Source of the DNA: Atriophallophorus winterbourni
Taxonomy: Eukaryota > Platyhelminthes > Trematoda > Plagiorchiida > Microphallidae
DNA length: 64,000 bases
NCBI GenBank assembly: GCA_013407085.1
Contig: JACCGJ010013886.1
Location: forward strand, 1-64,000
Direction: 5' to 3'
In this document: positions 53,230 through 63,212 of the stretch, piece after piece
How the letters are laid out: each line of letters starts with the position of its first letter
Numbering within the stretch: position 1 is the stretch's first letter
Position numbers and translations under genes: made by a program
Notes under the pieces: model-generated
Database searches by the model: none
What the model was told of the DNA's origin: nothing
Seen by the model: only the letters and a program-made list of their open reading frames with translations

Positions 53230-53765
53230 TCACAAAGTTGAGGGGGGAACACAAAATAGAATGCACTCTCTCCACTGTTGCCGGTTCTCAGCCATCGTCG
53301 ACAGCGTGTCAAGCCACAGACACTCACTATCCCTTGGACCCCACCCAGGAAGCCGCGTTCGTCCGACCCGAGCTAAACCCGACGTCAAGCGTTTTAAGGC
53401 CTTCTTCCAGGTCAGCGGTTGTCCACCTGAACACCGCCGCCAGCCTGGGCCAACCGACACACGCAGCGCGCGGAAGGGTAGGCGCTCAGGCTTCATTCTC
53501 AAGACATGCCCTAGCCAGCGGAGACGGGAACGGTCGATTAGGTCTCGTAGCATCAGGCTGTTCACACCTAGAACACGGTGCCTCACTTCAACGTTGCTAG
53601 TGCGGTGTTGCCACCACACTCGTGCAAGCCTCCGTAAACATCGATGTTCAAACACCTCCAAGCGCTGGAGCTCCTCTGCGCGTACTGCCCAGCTCTCGCA
53701 CCCGTAAAGCAAGACCGACCTGACTGAGGCCAGGTAAACTCTCCCCTTGAGTCTCAAACATACCT
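53230..53765 (-). pseudogene. RTE-like LINE C-terminal fragment
   Basis: The minus strand reads RLKGRVYLASVRSVLLYGCE, SWAVRAEELQRLEVFEHRCL, RRLARVWWQHRTSN, LIDRSRLRWLGHVLRM and WKKALKRLTSGLARVG. This is the thumb and C-terminal domain of an RTE-type LINE, a lineage different from the 2765 and 51240 copies. It is open over about 170 codons but lacks RT and endonuclease. Confidence 0.8.
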
Positions 53766-53903
53766 GAATGCATGCATACATATCTACATACATATATACA
53801 TTCTGTTCTTATCCTAAATGGCTTTTAAACCTATTAATAATTCAACGTTGTTTCTGTTTGTTCACAGTGATTTGCAATATTTCTGTATTATTTTTATAGC
53901 GGG

Positions 53904-54455
53904 ATGGAAAAGAATACACCACAGTTAACAGAGGAGGATATTGTGACCTTGCGTCGGTGCCAGAGTTTATCGTTTTGGCGCTCCAGTCTTCCAATGACTG
54001 CCGCTTTTGTCGCTGTGGTTGGCTTTGCTAACGGCAAGGGATATTTCACCAATCGACGAAAACTTCTGATCCCAAGCTATTTGCTGGCTGTTTCTACGGG
54101 ATACGTCCTGGGTAAAGTTTTTTACGTGAAAAAGTGTACACAAATGTTCATGGAACTGAACGATAGTCGTATCAAAGATTATCTGCTCGGTATGACCCGA
54201 GGGACCATGGGTCACCAGCCTGCAGTTTTTAACACGCCAGTTACACAGCCAACAGATCAGTCACCATCCGAAACGTACGGCAAAGTCTTGAGTAATGACG
54301 ACGCCTCGATCCAAAGCAGCAGTCGAGCGTCAGTTCCACAAACTTCAGATGAATCCCCCCAACCGTTGGAGTCGAATCGACCACCATCCTTCTTTTCTGA
54401 TGATCGACCTATGGGATCTTATCAATTCGATGATATCTATCGACCTCGGGACTGA
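53904..54455 (+). CDS. OCIA domain-containing protein (183 aa)
   Basis: OCIA-domain proteins (OCIAD1/2) sit in mitochondrial or endosomal membranes; OCIAD proteins are reported to regulate respiratory-complex assembly and signalling. The N-terminal two-thirds matches the OCIA domain: LTEEDIVTLRRCQSLSFWRS, a first hydrophobic segment LPMTAAFVAVVGFANGKGY, a second hydrophobic segment LLIPSYLLAVSTGYVLGKVF, and the cysteine-bearing YVKKCTQMFMELNDS. The C-terminal ~90 residues are Ser/Pro/Gln-rich and probably disordered. The start ATG lies just after TTTTTATAG, so the coding part may be one exon following a 5' UTR intron. Whether it is OCIAD1 or OCIAD2 cannot be decided. No transposon-like context is seen in the ORF. 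Confidence 0.85.
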   Translation: MEKNTPQLTEEDIVTLRRCQSLSFWRSSLPMTAAFVAVVGFANGKGYFTNRRKLLIPSYLLAVSTGYVLGKVFYVKKCTQMFMELNDSRIKDYLLGMTRGTMGHQPAVFNTPVTQPTDQSPSETYGKVLSNDDASIQSSSRASVPQTSDESPQPLESNRPPSFFSDDRPMGSYQFDDIYRPRD

Positions 54456-55254
54456 TTTTTTCGTTATAGATTAATTGATATTTTACAAGCGTGTGTGCAT
54501 GCAGACTTTTCATGTAGAATATTCATATTTTGTCTGCAGTCTTTTCTTATCTATACCACTTTCTCGAGGGTAGTACTGGTTTAATGTTACAAGTATCTCG
54601 TTTTTGAAGACTTCCTAGTTCGTAGACACAAAGTTTGAATGAATGAATGAATGAATGCACAAGCCTGATCCAGGCAAAGTGCCATACAGTCAGAGACTGC
54701 ACTGCAGTGCAGACACAAAGTTTAAGCTCAACGCGCACTTCGCAATGCCATTTCATAGTACGAAACGCTTCAGATTCATATATTATTCACATGCTTTTTT
54801 GTTGAGCGGTATTAACGGTCAGTAAATGTTACCTCTTACTAGTTTAGGCTGCTCCACCTTCGGGTGGTATTTCCATCATATACAATATTTCGGTTTCTGC
54901 TCTCTTCCAAAGTTGCTTCTTGACAAAACGCCACACCGCCAATATTGCAACCGTTGGCCCTTAGCTCAAGTGATTTTCACCATCGTTAACTTGACACTTA
55001 TTCGATTGGAATATTTTTGGGACCGATCGTTTGTTCATAATACAGTGGCGCTCAGCACTGATGCGAACTTAAAATAGTTCATGTTGATCTTATACCTAAT
55101 AATTAATTAGATTTTTTTATTTTCCTTCTACAGTTGTTAGACCTTCACTGCATTAGTTATACTTTTAAGCATGTGAGCCGCTGTGTCAACTGACCTTGAC
55201 CGTATTCACTTGTATGAGATGTGAATAAACACTAGTAGGCAAATTCACCCATCA
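54456..55254. other. OCIA gene 3' flank, mostly unassigned
   Basis: It contains a SINE-like scrap on the minus strand at 54657-54703 (family 3' end). That scrap is joined to a (GAAT)n tail at 54637-54660, which replaces the usual CATAC tail. It also has TGTCAACTGACCTTGAC near 55185 that recurs at 15572. No gene is recognised. Confidence 0.5.
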
Positions 55255-56789
55255 GCGTAGAATACCATTCCGAAACGCTAAAATCTCACCGGAAGCACAG
55301 GACCGGTTTCGAGGTTTTTGCCTCTCATCAGCTATGCGTATCCGCTGGACTCTTCGCGTTTCAAACTAGTATTTGTGTAGACGGATGGCGTAATGTGAAC
55401 TGAAGTTCTCGTCTACTCGCTACTTTATAAGTAGCTGAAGGGACTAAACTAAGCCCCAACTGATCCAACGGCGTATTGCCGCGAGGGTTATTACAACCCC
55501 AGGATAGATCAGAGTAGAAAACCATTCCGAAACGCTAAAATCTCACCGGAAGCACAGGACCGGTTTCGAGCTTTTTGCCTCTCATCAGCTATGCGTATCC
55601 GCTGGACTCTTCGCGTTTCGAACTAGTATTTGTGTAGACGGATGGCCGGCGTAATGGGAATGAAGAGTTCGTTTACTCGCTACTTTATAAGTAGTGAGGG
55701 AACTTAAAACTAAGTCCCAACTGATCCAACGACGTATTGCCGCGAGAGTTATTACAACCCCTGGATAGTTCAAAGTGGAATACCATTCCTAAACGCTAAA
55801 ATCTCACCGAAAGCACAGTACCGGTTTCGAGGTTTTTGCCTCTCATCAGCTATGCGTATCCGCTGGACTCTTCGCGTTTCGAACTAGTAATTGTGTAGAC
55901 GGATGGCGCAAAGTGAACTGAAGTTCGCGTCTACTCGCTACTTTATAAGTAGCTGAAGGGACTAAACTAAGCCCCAACTAATCCAACGGCATATTGCCGC
56001 GAGGTGTTATTACAACCCCAGGATAGATCAGAGTAGAAAAACCATTCCGAAACGCTAAAATCTCACCGGAAGCACAGGACCGGTTTCGAGGTTTTTGCCT
56101 CTCATCAGCTATGCGTATCCGCTGGACTCTTCGCGTTTCGAACTAGTAGTTGTGTAGACGGATTGCGCAATTTGAATCGAAGTTCGCGTCTACTCGCTAC
56201 TTTATAAGTAGCTGAAGGGACTAAACTAAGTCCCAACTGATCGAACGGCCTGTTGCCGCGAGGGTTATTACAACCCCAGGCTAGTTCGAAGTAGAATACC
56301 ATTCCGAAACGCTAAATCTCACCGGAAGCACAGGAGCGGTTTCGAGGTTTTTGCCTCTCATCAGCTATGCGTATCCGCTGGACTCTTCGCGTTTCGAACT
56401 AGTATTTGTGTAGACGGATGGCGCAATTTGAATCGAAGTTCGCGTCTACTCGCTACTTTTTATAAGTAGCTGAAGGGACTAAACTAAGCCCCAACTGATT
56501 CAACGGCGTATTGCCGCGAGGGTTATTACAACCCCAGGATAGTTCAAGTAGAATACCATTCTGAAACGCTAAAATCTCACGGAAGCACAGGACCGGTTTC
56601 GAGGTTTTTGCCTCTCATCAGCTATGCGTATCCGCTGGACTCTTCGCGTTTCGAACTAGTAGTTGTGTAGACGGATTGCGCAATTTGAATCGAAGTTCGC
56701 GTCTACTCGCTACTTTATAAGTAGCTGAAGGGACTAAACTAAGTCCCAACTGATCGAACGGCCTGTTGCCGCGAGGGTTATTACAACCA
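55255..56789. repeat. Six-copy tandem array, ~258-bp unit
   Basis: Units start near 55255, 55512, 55773, 56031, 56290 and 56547, each opening with AGTAGAATACCATTCCGAAA or a close variant. Copies are about 90% or more alike and have slightly different lengths. Each unit holds several inverted repeats: CTACTT-TAT-AAGTAG, GTAGACG with CGTCTAC, CGGC-GTATT-GCCG, and the structured block described separately. The small minus-strand reading frames in it repeat with the unit and are not genes. The array abuts a fragment of the double-hairpin repeat at 56793. Confidence 0.92.
55271..55363 (-). ncRNA. Hammerhead-ribozyme-like fold, one per tandem unit
   Basis: On the minus strand of unit 1 the core boxes are CTGATGA (55331-55325) and GAAA (55310-55307). 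They flank stem II GAGG/CCTC with a six-base loop. After GAAA comes stem III ACCGG/CCGGT (55307-55303 with 55292-55288). An outer pairing CGAAACGC/GCGTTTCG closes the block; unit 1 has one mismatch in it. Both core boxes are present in all six units. Against activity, the base after the stem III T, where a hammerhead needs A, C or U, is G. Pairing directly next to the core on the stem I side is also weak. It may be a degenerate or unconventional ribozyme. Confidence 0.45.
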
Positions 56790-56792
56790 ATA

Positions 56793-56850
56793 GCAGGAAC
56801 ACCGGTAGTGGTGTCTAAGGGATGGGGATGTGAGCACCACCATATATTGA
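56793..56850 (-). repeat. Double-hairpin repeat, partial, at end of tandem array
   Basis: On the plus strand it reads ACACCGGTAGTGGTGTCTAA, then GGGATGGGGATGTGAGCACC. It is the reverse complement of the end block of the family and is inverted relative to the copy at 57440-57562. Confidence 0.65.
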
Positions 56851-57363
56851 TGAGATATGTGTTTTTTATCAGAATGCAATCAGTCATCAGAACTGATTGA
56901 ATACAGTGACGCCTAATTTACAGTGTATACTGTACGGGTGTGTGTCGAAATCCGTAATTTTCCCGTGTTTGAAAACAAGATTTTTGCTCTACACATTTGA
57001 TTTCGGGCACTTTTAAAACCTAATTTTTTCTCACCTCGACTTTGGGGTCGTGCCCAAGTTGGCAGGAAATCCATGCGTGAGAATAGCTCACAGCAACACG
57101 GAATTGCAAACACGATTGAGTGAAATTTTGTGTTCGTCAGCGCAAAAAATTATTACATACTGTTCAAAGCAACACGCTTGAGTGCGACAAATTAAAGTTT
57201 TCAACTATTGAGCTTCGAGCCCAGGTTTATATCACGCTTAGGCATCCACCCTAAACGTATATATGCATTCAAACCAAACAAAAAACTATGTCAAGGTATT
57301 GTGCTTCTCACATACACCGCACTTACACTCCACAACAGATTTCCGGCTGAGAGCCGTCGTCAG

Positions 57364-60300
57364 ATGGAGACAGCAAGATTAGTTTCACCTAGCCTTGAAA
57401 CAGTGGATACGACATACGATATAGTAATACTTTAAAGCCCCTGATCACAATGGTTCATACGACGAACCACGGTCACATTGTGATTCCCGGTCAAACACTC
57501 AAAACACTTTATATGGTCAATGCATTGTGGTGCTCACATCCCCTGCCCCACAACCTTGCGTTTCGCACTGCATCATACCTAATTAATTTCAGTCGTGTCA
57601 TTTCCAGGGCATACCTACTGATTGGGATACGGATACGTCTTCACTGTTTTCCATGATCCAAGACGATGACGTAAACGTGAATGATACATTTTACGGAGCT
57701 GCCGGTCACACCACCTTTCACGCGTCAAATAAATCGGCCAACGAATCGCTGGATTCATCTGAATATTCCGCGCAAAACGGGACAAAAATGACATCCAAGC
57801 CGCGAGTTAATTCAGTTCCAGCAAAGAGGACCGGTCACGCCCGTAGAGGTTAGCTAATGAGCAGATCACAATCTCTGTTGTTAACCATTAATATTTTACT
57901 ACACTTCTGTTTAATCTCCAGTTTGCTAGCCATTACCCCAAAACCGTTTAGATTCTATCCTATAATCAAACTCACCTGCGTGCTTATTATGGTCCAATGA
58001 GGACAAGCAGTGGTGTTAGCGCTAATCGCGATGTATGCTCATAGGTTACGATCAATCGTTTTGGCGATGGCACACGGAATAGCACGTTTGACTCAATAGA
58101 ACCGTCTAGGTTCGAATACAACTGTGGTTGCATGTTCCGGATAATATGCTCATCTCGAGCTTTCGGGCGATGTCCATTACACAATTCTCCAGCACAATAC
58201 AAGAGCAGCACGCGTTGAAAAGATAGACAACGATAAATACCAACCCGCAATCATTCCCGGCTCGAAAAGATAGCACTAAAACGGTTTAAGTGACATTATC
58301 CTCGAACAATGACCGGACGAGTGACGTCAGCCACTGCCGAACAATGTGTAATTCCCAAAGGTCAGTCAAGCGAGCCTTGAAGTGAACGGATTGGCACGAG
58401 ATCAATTGAAAAGTCGGATCAAAGTGATAACCGGTAAAGACGGTTGATCAGAATGTCGTGGTATCGTGAAATCGTTGTTGACCAACTGGCGTGCACTCTT
58501 GTGTTGTGGGATTTGTGAGTGAACGCGATTGGCCTTGACCTTAGAGATGAATCGAGATGCAATCTATAGGTGTGAAACGCGAAGGGACATGATTAATTTT
58601 GGATCAAGTGCCCTCGATTGAGCTGACATAATCGCCTGTTCGCCCATCCCTACAATATCACTTATGCAGCTTCGTGTTTAATTTCCGGAAAACAAGTTGC
58701 AGTGGTCCGATAAGGAATAAAAAAGAAATTGAATGCTAATATCCAACCTCTATTAATTGTTTTTTTTACTTTTTCAATATGTGCACAGCTTACAATAAAC
58801 TCAAAGGGTGTTTCTTCAACATCAATATGCTTTGCACGAAAACTGGATCTGGTCGTTTTTGTAGTACTGTGTTGAATAAAGAGATGGTATTTATATATGG
58901 ATTCGGAGATTACTTTCGTGATTACATCGTCTAATTCTGAACCAACTATCATATTATTTCCCCCACTTCTAGATGCGAAACCCGCCAATTTCGCGCAGCC
59001 GCAATTTTCACCATGTCCACAAATCTCTCCAGCCGGCGATCCAGTACGTAACGGCGAGACGTGTGTGACTGTTGGTGAGCGGCTCTCGGAATTACGCAAT
59101 CGGGCAGAACATCAACTGAACGAAATGGTCAATATACTCAAGCGAAAATCTCCACGGGATCGCCAGTCGAATGCGGAAAAATCGACATGCGAACCTCTTC
59201 CTCCGCCACCATCTCAAGCGATTGAACAGAATGAAGTAGGCGAAGAGAAACCTGCTGTTAACGAGCATGTATCTGAAGTGAGCTCTGTCGAAGAAAGTGC
59301 TTATTTCACGAAATCATCCCGTGGTAAGTGGGAACCGCAGTGTTACGTTGGTGAAAATCCGATAATCATTAACCATACATAAGTGATAAGCAATTAGGAA
59401 GTCGACCATTGGACAGACCGCACTCGCGGTACAAAGACGTTTGCAAAAGATATATGAAAGCTCTTGGCACTGACCCCACGAGTTTGGGAGAACTTGCTCT
59501 TGACCGCTCACATTGGAGGTATTGTGTAAAGCGTCGTCTACAAGCTGAGGAGGAGCAGATACAACTCTTGGCTGCTGAACGCAGATCACGCCGCCGGCGT
59601 GCAGCTGATGCATTACAACCGAGTTCTGACTTTCGTTGTCAGCGCTGCGGGAGAGATTGTTCCTCCTGAATCAGACTGTTTAGTCATTTCAAAAGCTGTA
59701 GAACATGAACATTCATGCCATGGTGATGTACATCCATGGTCGACATCGACCGAAGGAGGCCAAGAACATAAATGAAAGTGTGTGAGAGTAATAGTATGGG
59801 ATTGGTGACGACGAAATAACGTTGGCGAGGTTGAGATAAATAGGACGAAGGAAAAACTAAAAAAATGTTTTCTGGAAAACCAAAGTTATCTTTTACACGG
59901 AACTGGAGTAAAGATGCGATTTCCTTCGATTTGCAAGTCAGACCATATATAAAATTTGATAGATGGTTAGACAAACAGATACATAGATTGCTTGATATAA
60001 ATGGATAGATCGATAAATAGCTAGATAGATAGCTATGTAGATAGATGAAAGAATCATGATGTTAGAGTTGACCCATAGTGTTGGCTGGTTCTGAACTTTT
60101 TTCGATTGTTTATGCACCTCCATCGAACAATACCTGTTTGGATCGGGCGGGTGCCAACAAAGCTACTTCCACCTGTAACTTCAATGGAGAGAGGTCAGAA
60201 AACTCATCCTTAACCCACTATCTTGTATGTGAGACACTAACCCTTTGTCCACTGACGGTAACTCTAGCTACCACCTCAAACAAGCAGTCGATTACTCAGT

Positions 60301-62121
60301 AGCTCCCGTCAGTACCTTCGCTCACCATCGGAGTGCACTTGTCAGGCGGCGTCTGGCATCTGATCCATAAAAATTAATCGCGTTTTTATTTATGCCTTAA
60401 TTAAGCAGAATAACACAAAAATATCATAAAATACGTATATCCAATTACCGTAGACAAAGGGTTAACCAAAGTGAATGTCAACTCCTTCCTGACTTGTGTG
60501 TTGAATTTTGGCGTGCAAAGCTAGAGAGATTTACTAGAAAAACGCCGATAGTGCTGACAGCATCACTGGTATACTACTCCCTAGAAAATCATAAAATGTC
60601 TCAAACTTACTCTCAGCTATGGCTTTCTTGTTAAGCGATGCACCTCGGCTCTTCCAGCGGCTAGGTTGAAAAGTTAGCAAAACCTAAATGTACGTGAAGA
60701 TTTTTATGTATGATTTCGGATCCTGAGACACTGTTGGATGTAGGTATTCAAGCTATCACGGTGCTATCTTTACTAGAATACCGATTACTACTTACTTTTA
60801 CTTTGTGCGACTATCTCCTCCTGGAGGATGAGTCGGCTTCAAAGAAGATTCTTGGGAATTTGGGTACAAAGCGGCGTCCCCAGCACCACTCGGCGTTTGT
60901 TCGAGTCAGCTTCTCTAGCCTTTGCACAACCAAGTGCGACCTGCAAGGCAGCAGGGAGTTGCCAGAAAGAGGTGGTCTACCAGACTCTGTTCCAGGTTTT
61001 TCCTCAGGGTATAAGTTGCCCCTCTGAGATTCATCTTCTCTTGTCGGAACCACACTGATATTCGAGCCAAACTCCCACAGTTAACTTCTTTCCCCCACAT
61101 ATTTGAAAGTTTTACCAAAAACGTTTTTCCGATATTCAAGATCGTTCTAACGAATAAAATCAATTTTCAAATTTCTCCAGGTGGACTAATGTGGTTTGAA
61201 CCATATTCAGAATGTCAAGAAACGCGTGGAACATCCCAAATTATTCAAAAGGCCAAAAAGCCTCGCCCATCTGTGAGACATCATTCAGTACCCGATGGTA
61301 AAGCAAGTGTTTGTAGTGGAGATGGTGTACGAGCTCAGCCCTTGCGAAATCTTGGCAAGCACAAACAAACGAGATGCGCTGCGACACTCCCCAGACAGCC
61401 ATTGTTACACCAATCGGCAGGTGCGAACCAAAGTCGGCAACCCACCACAGAACTTTCTTCAAAAACGCTATCAGAAGCACGTGTGCACAATTTCACGGAG
61501 ACTTTTACGCCAGTGTCTTCATTGGGCAGCGTGAATGACTTCCCTGACGGTTCGTCCAGTCCTGATGGAGGTTAGTTAATGGAATTTTCTAATTTTCTCA
61601 AATAAATTGTTGTAGGTTTATGGCCATGTCATAAGCATCAGCACCCAATCACGATTACATCAAATTATTTCGAAGATAAATTAAGATTAAAAAACGTGAT
61701 CCTCCTCTTCAAAATTACACAGTCGAATTTCTTTAAGATGCATGAAAATCTACCAAACATTATAACATGAAAACAGTCATCTTTTAACAAATTGTCATCA
61801 TCTTCAGCCTACTTGAAATCAAGAAAGTCAAACGTATTTGAGGAACACGTCTGCGCATCCGCAAAGGTATTTAGGTCAGTAGCAAAGTCACTGTTCACCA
61901 CTTCGATAAAAAACGAGCTTGTCGAGAAGCTAATGGTCAACTTGCTGATAATGGCTACCCTATTAGTTTATATAACAGCCATCGAACCGAGTAAAACATT
62001 TTACCGAAGACGGAAAAGCTTGTCGAGCTACGATTTCTATACTGAAGGTACACGTAGCATCTTCAACAACGCAGTTTCTAGATCAACGCATGAGAGACCA
62101 GGACGCTCCACTATTCATTAG
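57364..62121 (+). CDS. Unrecognised multi-exon protein with a C-terminal membrane segment
   Basis: Exons with matching phases are 57608-57848, 58973-59323, 61181-61570 and 61808-62121. Donors are GTTAGC, GTAAGT and GTTAGT; acceptors are strong (for example CCCCCACTTCTAG). All three inner introns are phase 1. A tentative first exon 57364-57423 (METARLVSPSLETVDTTYDI, donor GTAATA) joins in frame, giving about 451 aa. Upstream exons may be missed. The protein is acidic and Ser/Asn-rich at first (WDTDTSSLFSMIQDDD). A short helix follows (GERLSELRNRAEHQLNEMVN), then a basic low-complexity part. It ends with one hydrophobic stretch (LMVNLLIMATLLVYITAI, about 61932-61980) followed by a ~45-residue basic tail. 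That suggests a membrane-anchored protein. I recognise no family and infer no function. Confidence 0.65.
57440..57562 (+). repeat. Double-hairpin repeat inside the first visible intron
   Basis: GGTTCATACGACGAACCACG and CACATTGTGATTCCCGGTCA correspond to the two hairpins, followed by the GTGGTGCTCACATCCCCTGC end block. It fills most of the 184-nt putative intron 57424-57607. Confidence 0.7.
57980..58660 (+). repeat. Diverged ~700-bp repeat, copy 2 (partner at 16680-17490)
   Basis: It is alignable with 17040-17290 mainly over 58380-58620. It occupies most of the intron 57849-58972. No conserved reading frame is evident. Confidence 0.5.
59395..59760 (+). pseudogene. RTE-like C-terminal fragment with CCHC/CCHH-like end
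   Basis: Plus-strand translation reads RPHSRYKDVCKRYMKALGTD, LDRSHWRYCVKRRLQAEEEQ and AAERRSRRRRAADALQPSSD, and then FRCQRCGRDCSS before a stop. The last block matches the cysteine-rich end of some RTE-type ORFs. It lies in an intron of the unrecognised gene. It is the uninterrupted version of the copy at 11430-11990. Confidence 0.75.
59985..60048. repeat. TAGATA-rich microsatellite
   Basis: These are imperfect GATA/TAGA repeats in the intron of the unrecognised gene. Confidence 0.75.
60800..60955. repeat. Conserved 155-bp repeat, copy 2 (partner at 9105-9262)
   Basis: It is near-identical to 9105-9262 (TTTGTGCGACTATCTCCTCC to GTGCGACCTGCAAGGC). Flanking sequences differ. It lies within the intron 59324-61180. 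Confidence 0.75.
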
Positions 62122-62289
62122 TGTATTTCAAAGCTAAGGTACCTTCTGGTTGCGCGGCGTACTTTGTCTACTAAATCAAGTGGAAGCGTTGCCATTTACA
62201 GAACTTTGTACTGGGAATAGAAAACATTGAGAAGAACTCAAAGGCCTCATAAGACCTTTATAAAAACGGTGTACAATTATGGAGACATA

Positions 62290-62640
62290 ATGACGAAATA
62301 TCACACGCTAAATATGAACGAGATATTTTTAATTTGTTTAATGACTACATCCTTTTGACAGACCTATCTTGAGGCGAATGGGATGAATGTTCGCTGATAT
62401 GGTGACTCCAGAGTGGGCAATATGATATATTTTGATCGAGTTGTAGAAAAAATTTAGATTTGGATAGTTTGTTTGGTAGCGTGTGTGTGAATTTTCAGTG
62501 AGAATCTTATTAATAAGTTGATCACACGAAGTATAATGTTGTTTCATAATAATTTTCAAGATGCTTTCGTAAGAGATAGAATTTAGGTAACCATTCGCTT
62601 CTGGCATAGAAACGCCGCCAGATCCAAAGTGACAGATATC
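62290..62640 (-). repeat. Diverged interspersed repeat, copy 2 (partner at 6262-6625)
   Basis: The minus strand is open for 89 codons (62607-62338) with ILKIIMKQHYTSCDQLINKI, PNLNFFYNSIKIYHIAHSGV and NIHPIRLKIGLSKGCSH. The partner keeps the same peptide signature with more damage. The element family is unidentified. Confidence 0.6.
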
Positions 62641-62759
62641 TCCATGCTCTCCATAAGCCCTGATGCGAACTAATCAGCATTATGCTTCATATTTTTAGAA
62701 GAAACGTGTGTGGCCTTGGCCCCATTAGTCATGCATTTTTATGCATGTGGTCCACATTG

Positions 62760-62890
62760 TAGACTGACTTTGGGCGCGTTCAGTTTTGTGAATACACGCC
62801 GTGTTAGGCAAATCGGTAAACTGGTCCTGGTGTTGTCTTTATGACTTGACACCCCTACACGCAATATAGGGTACTTACTGGTAAAGTCAA
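62760..62890. repeat. Diverged repeat, copy 2 (partner at 15540-15670)
   Basis: It shares ordered words with 15540-15670, including GACTTGACACCCCTA. No ORF is present. Confidence 0.45.
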
Positions 62891-62977
62891 ACACTTGTGT
62901 TGGGCGGATTGTCACTTAGTCACGTGCTCTATTCAGAGTGTCATTAGTATCTGCGTGCCACATTTTATTCACCGTGA

Positions 62978-63212
62978 GCACGGATGTGCAATCGTGTAGT
63001 ACTTTGTGCTATGCGGCTAACACCGTGCTAAATTGATTGACCAACGGTAATGAGCTGCATGCTGAAACACGCTGGAGTCTCACTACCATTTCTATCTCCC
63101 CCTCATATCTGTCTAGGCCTTGGCAACCTAACGGTATCTTAGCCCTCGTGCAGTCTCTGACTGTGCGGCACTTTGCCTGGATCAGGCTTGTGCTTTCATA
63201 CCATACCATACC
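62978..63212 (+). repeat. SINE-like repeat, full-length with clear CATAC tail
   Basis: This full copy runs from GCACGGATGTGCAATCGTG to GGCTTGTGCTTTCATACC and is followed by three CATAC units. The arm pair GGTAATGAG and CTCACTACC here has one G-T type mismatch. Confidence 0.85.

Noticed and set aside
55271..55363. Calling the tandem-repeat fold a confirmed active hammerhead ribozyme
   Set aside because: The cleavage-site position is G and pairing next to the core on the stem I side is weak, so only resemblance is claimed.
55255..56789. CRISPR array
   Set aside because: Units are about 258 bp and repeat along their whole length, with no short repeat/unique spacer pattern. The context is a eukaryotic genome.
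55585..56887. Repeated minus-strand ORFs of 60-90 codons (for example 56618-56887)
   Set aside because: They repeat with the 258-bp tandem unit, share the same low-information peptide and have no start or domain support. They are by-products of the array.
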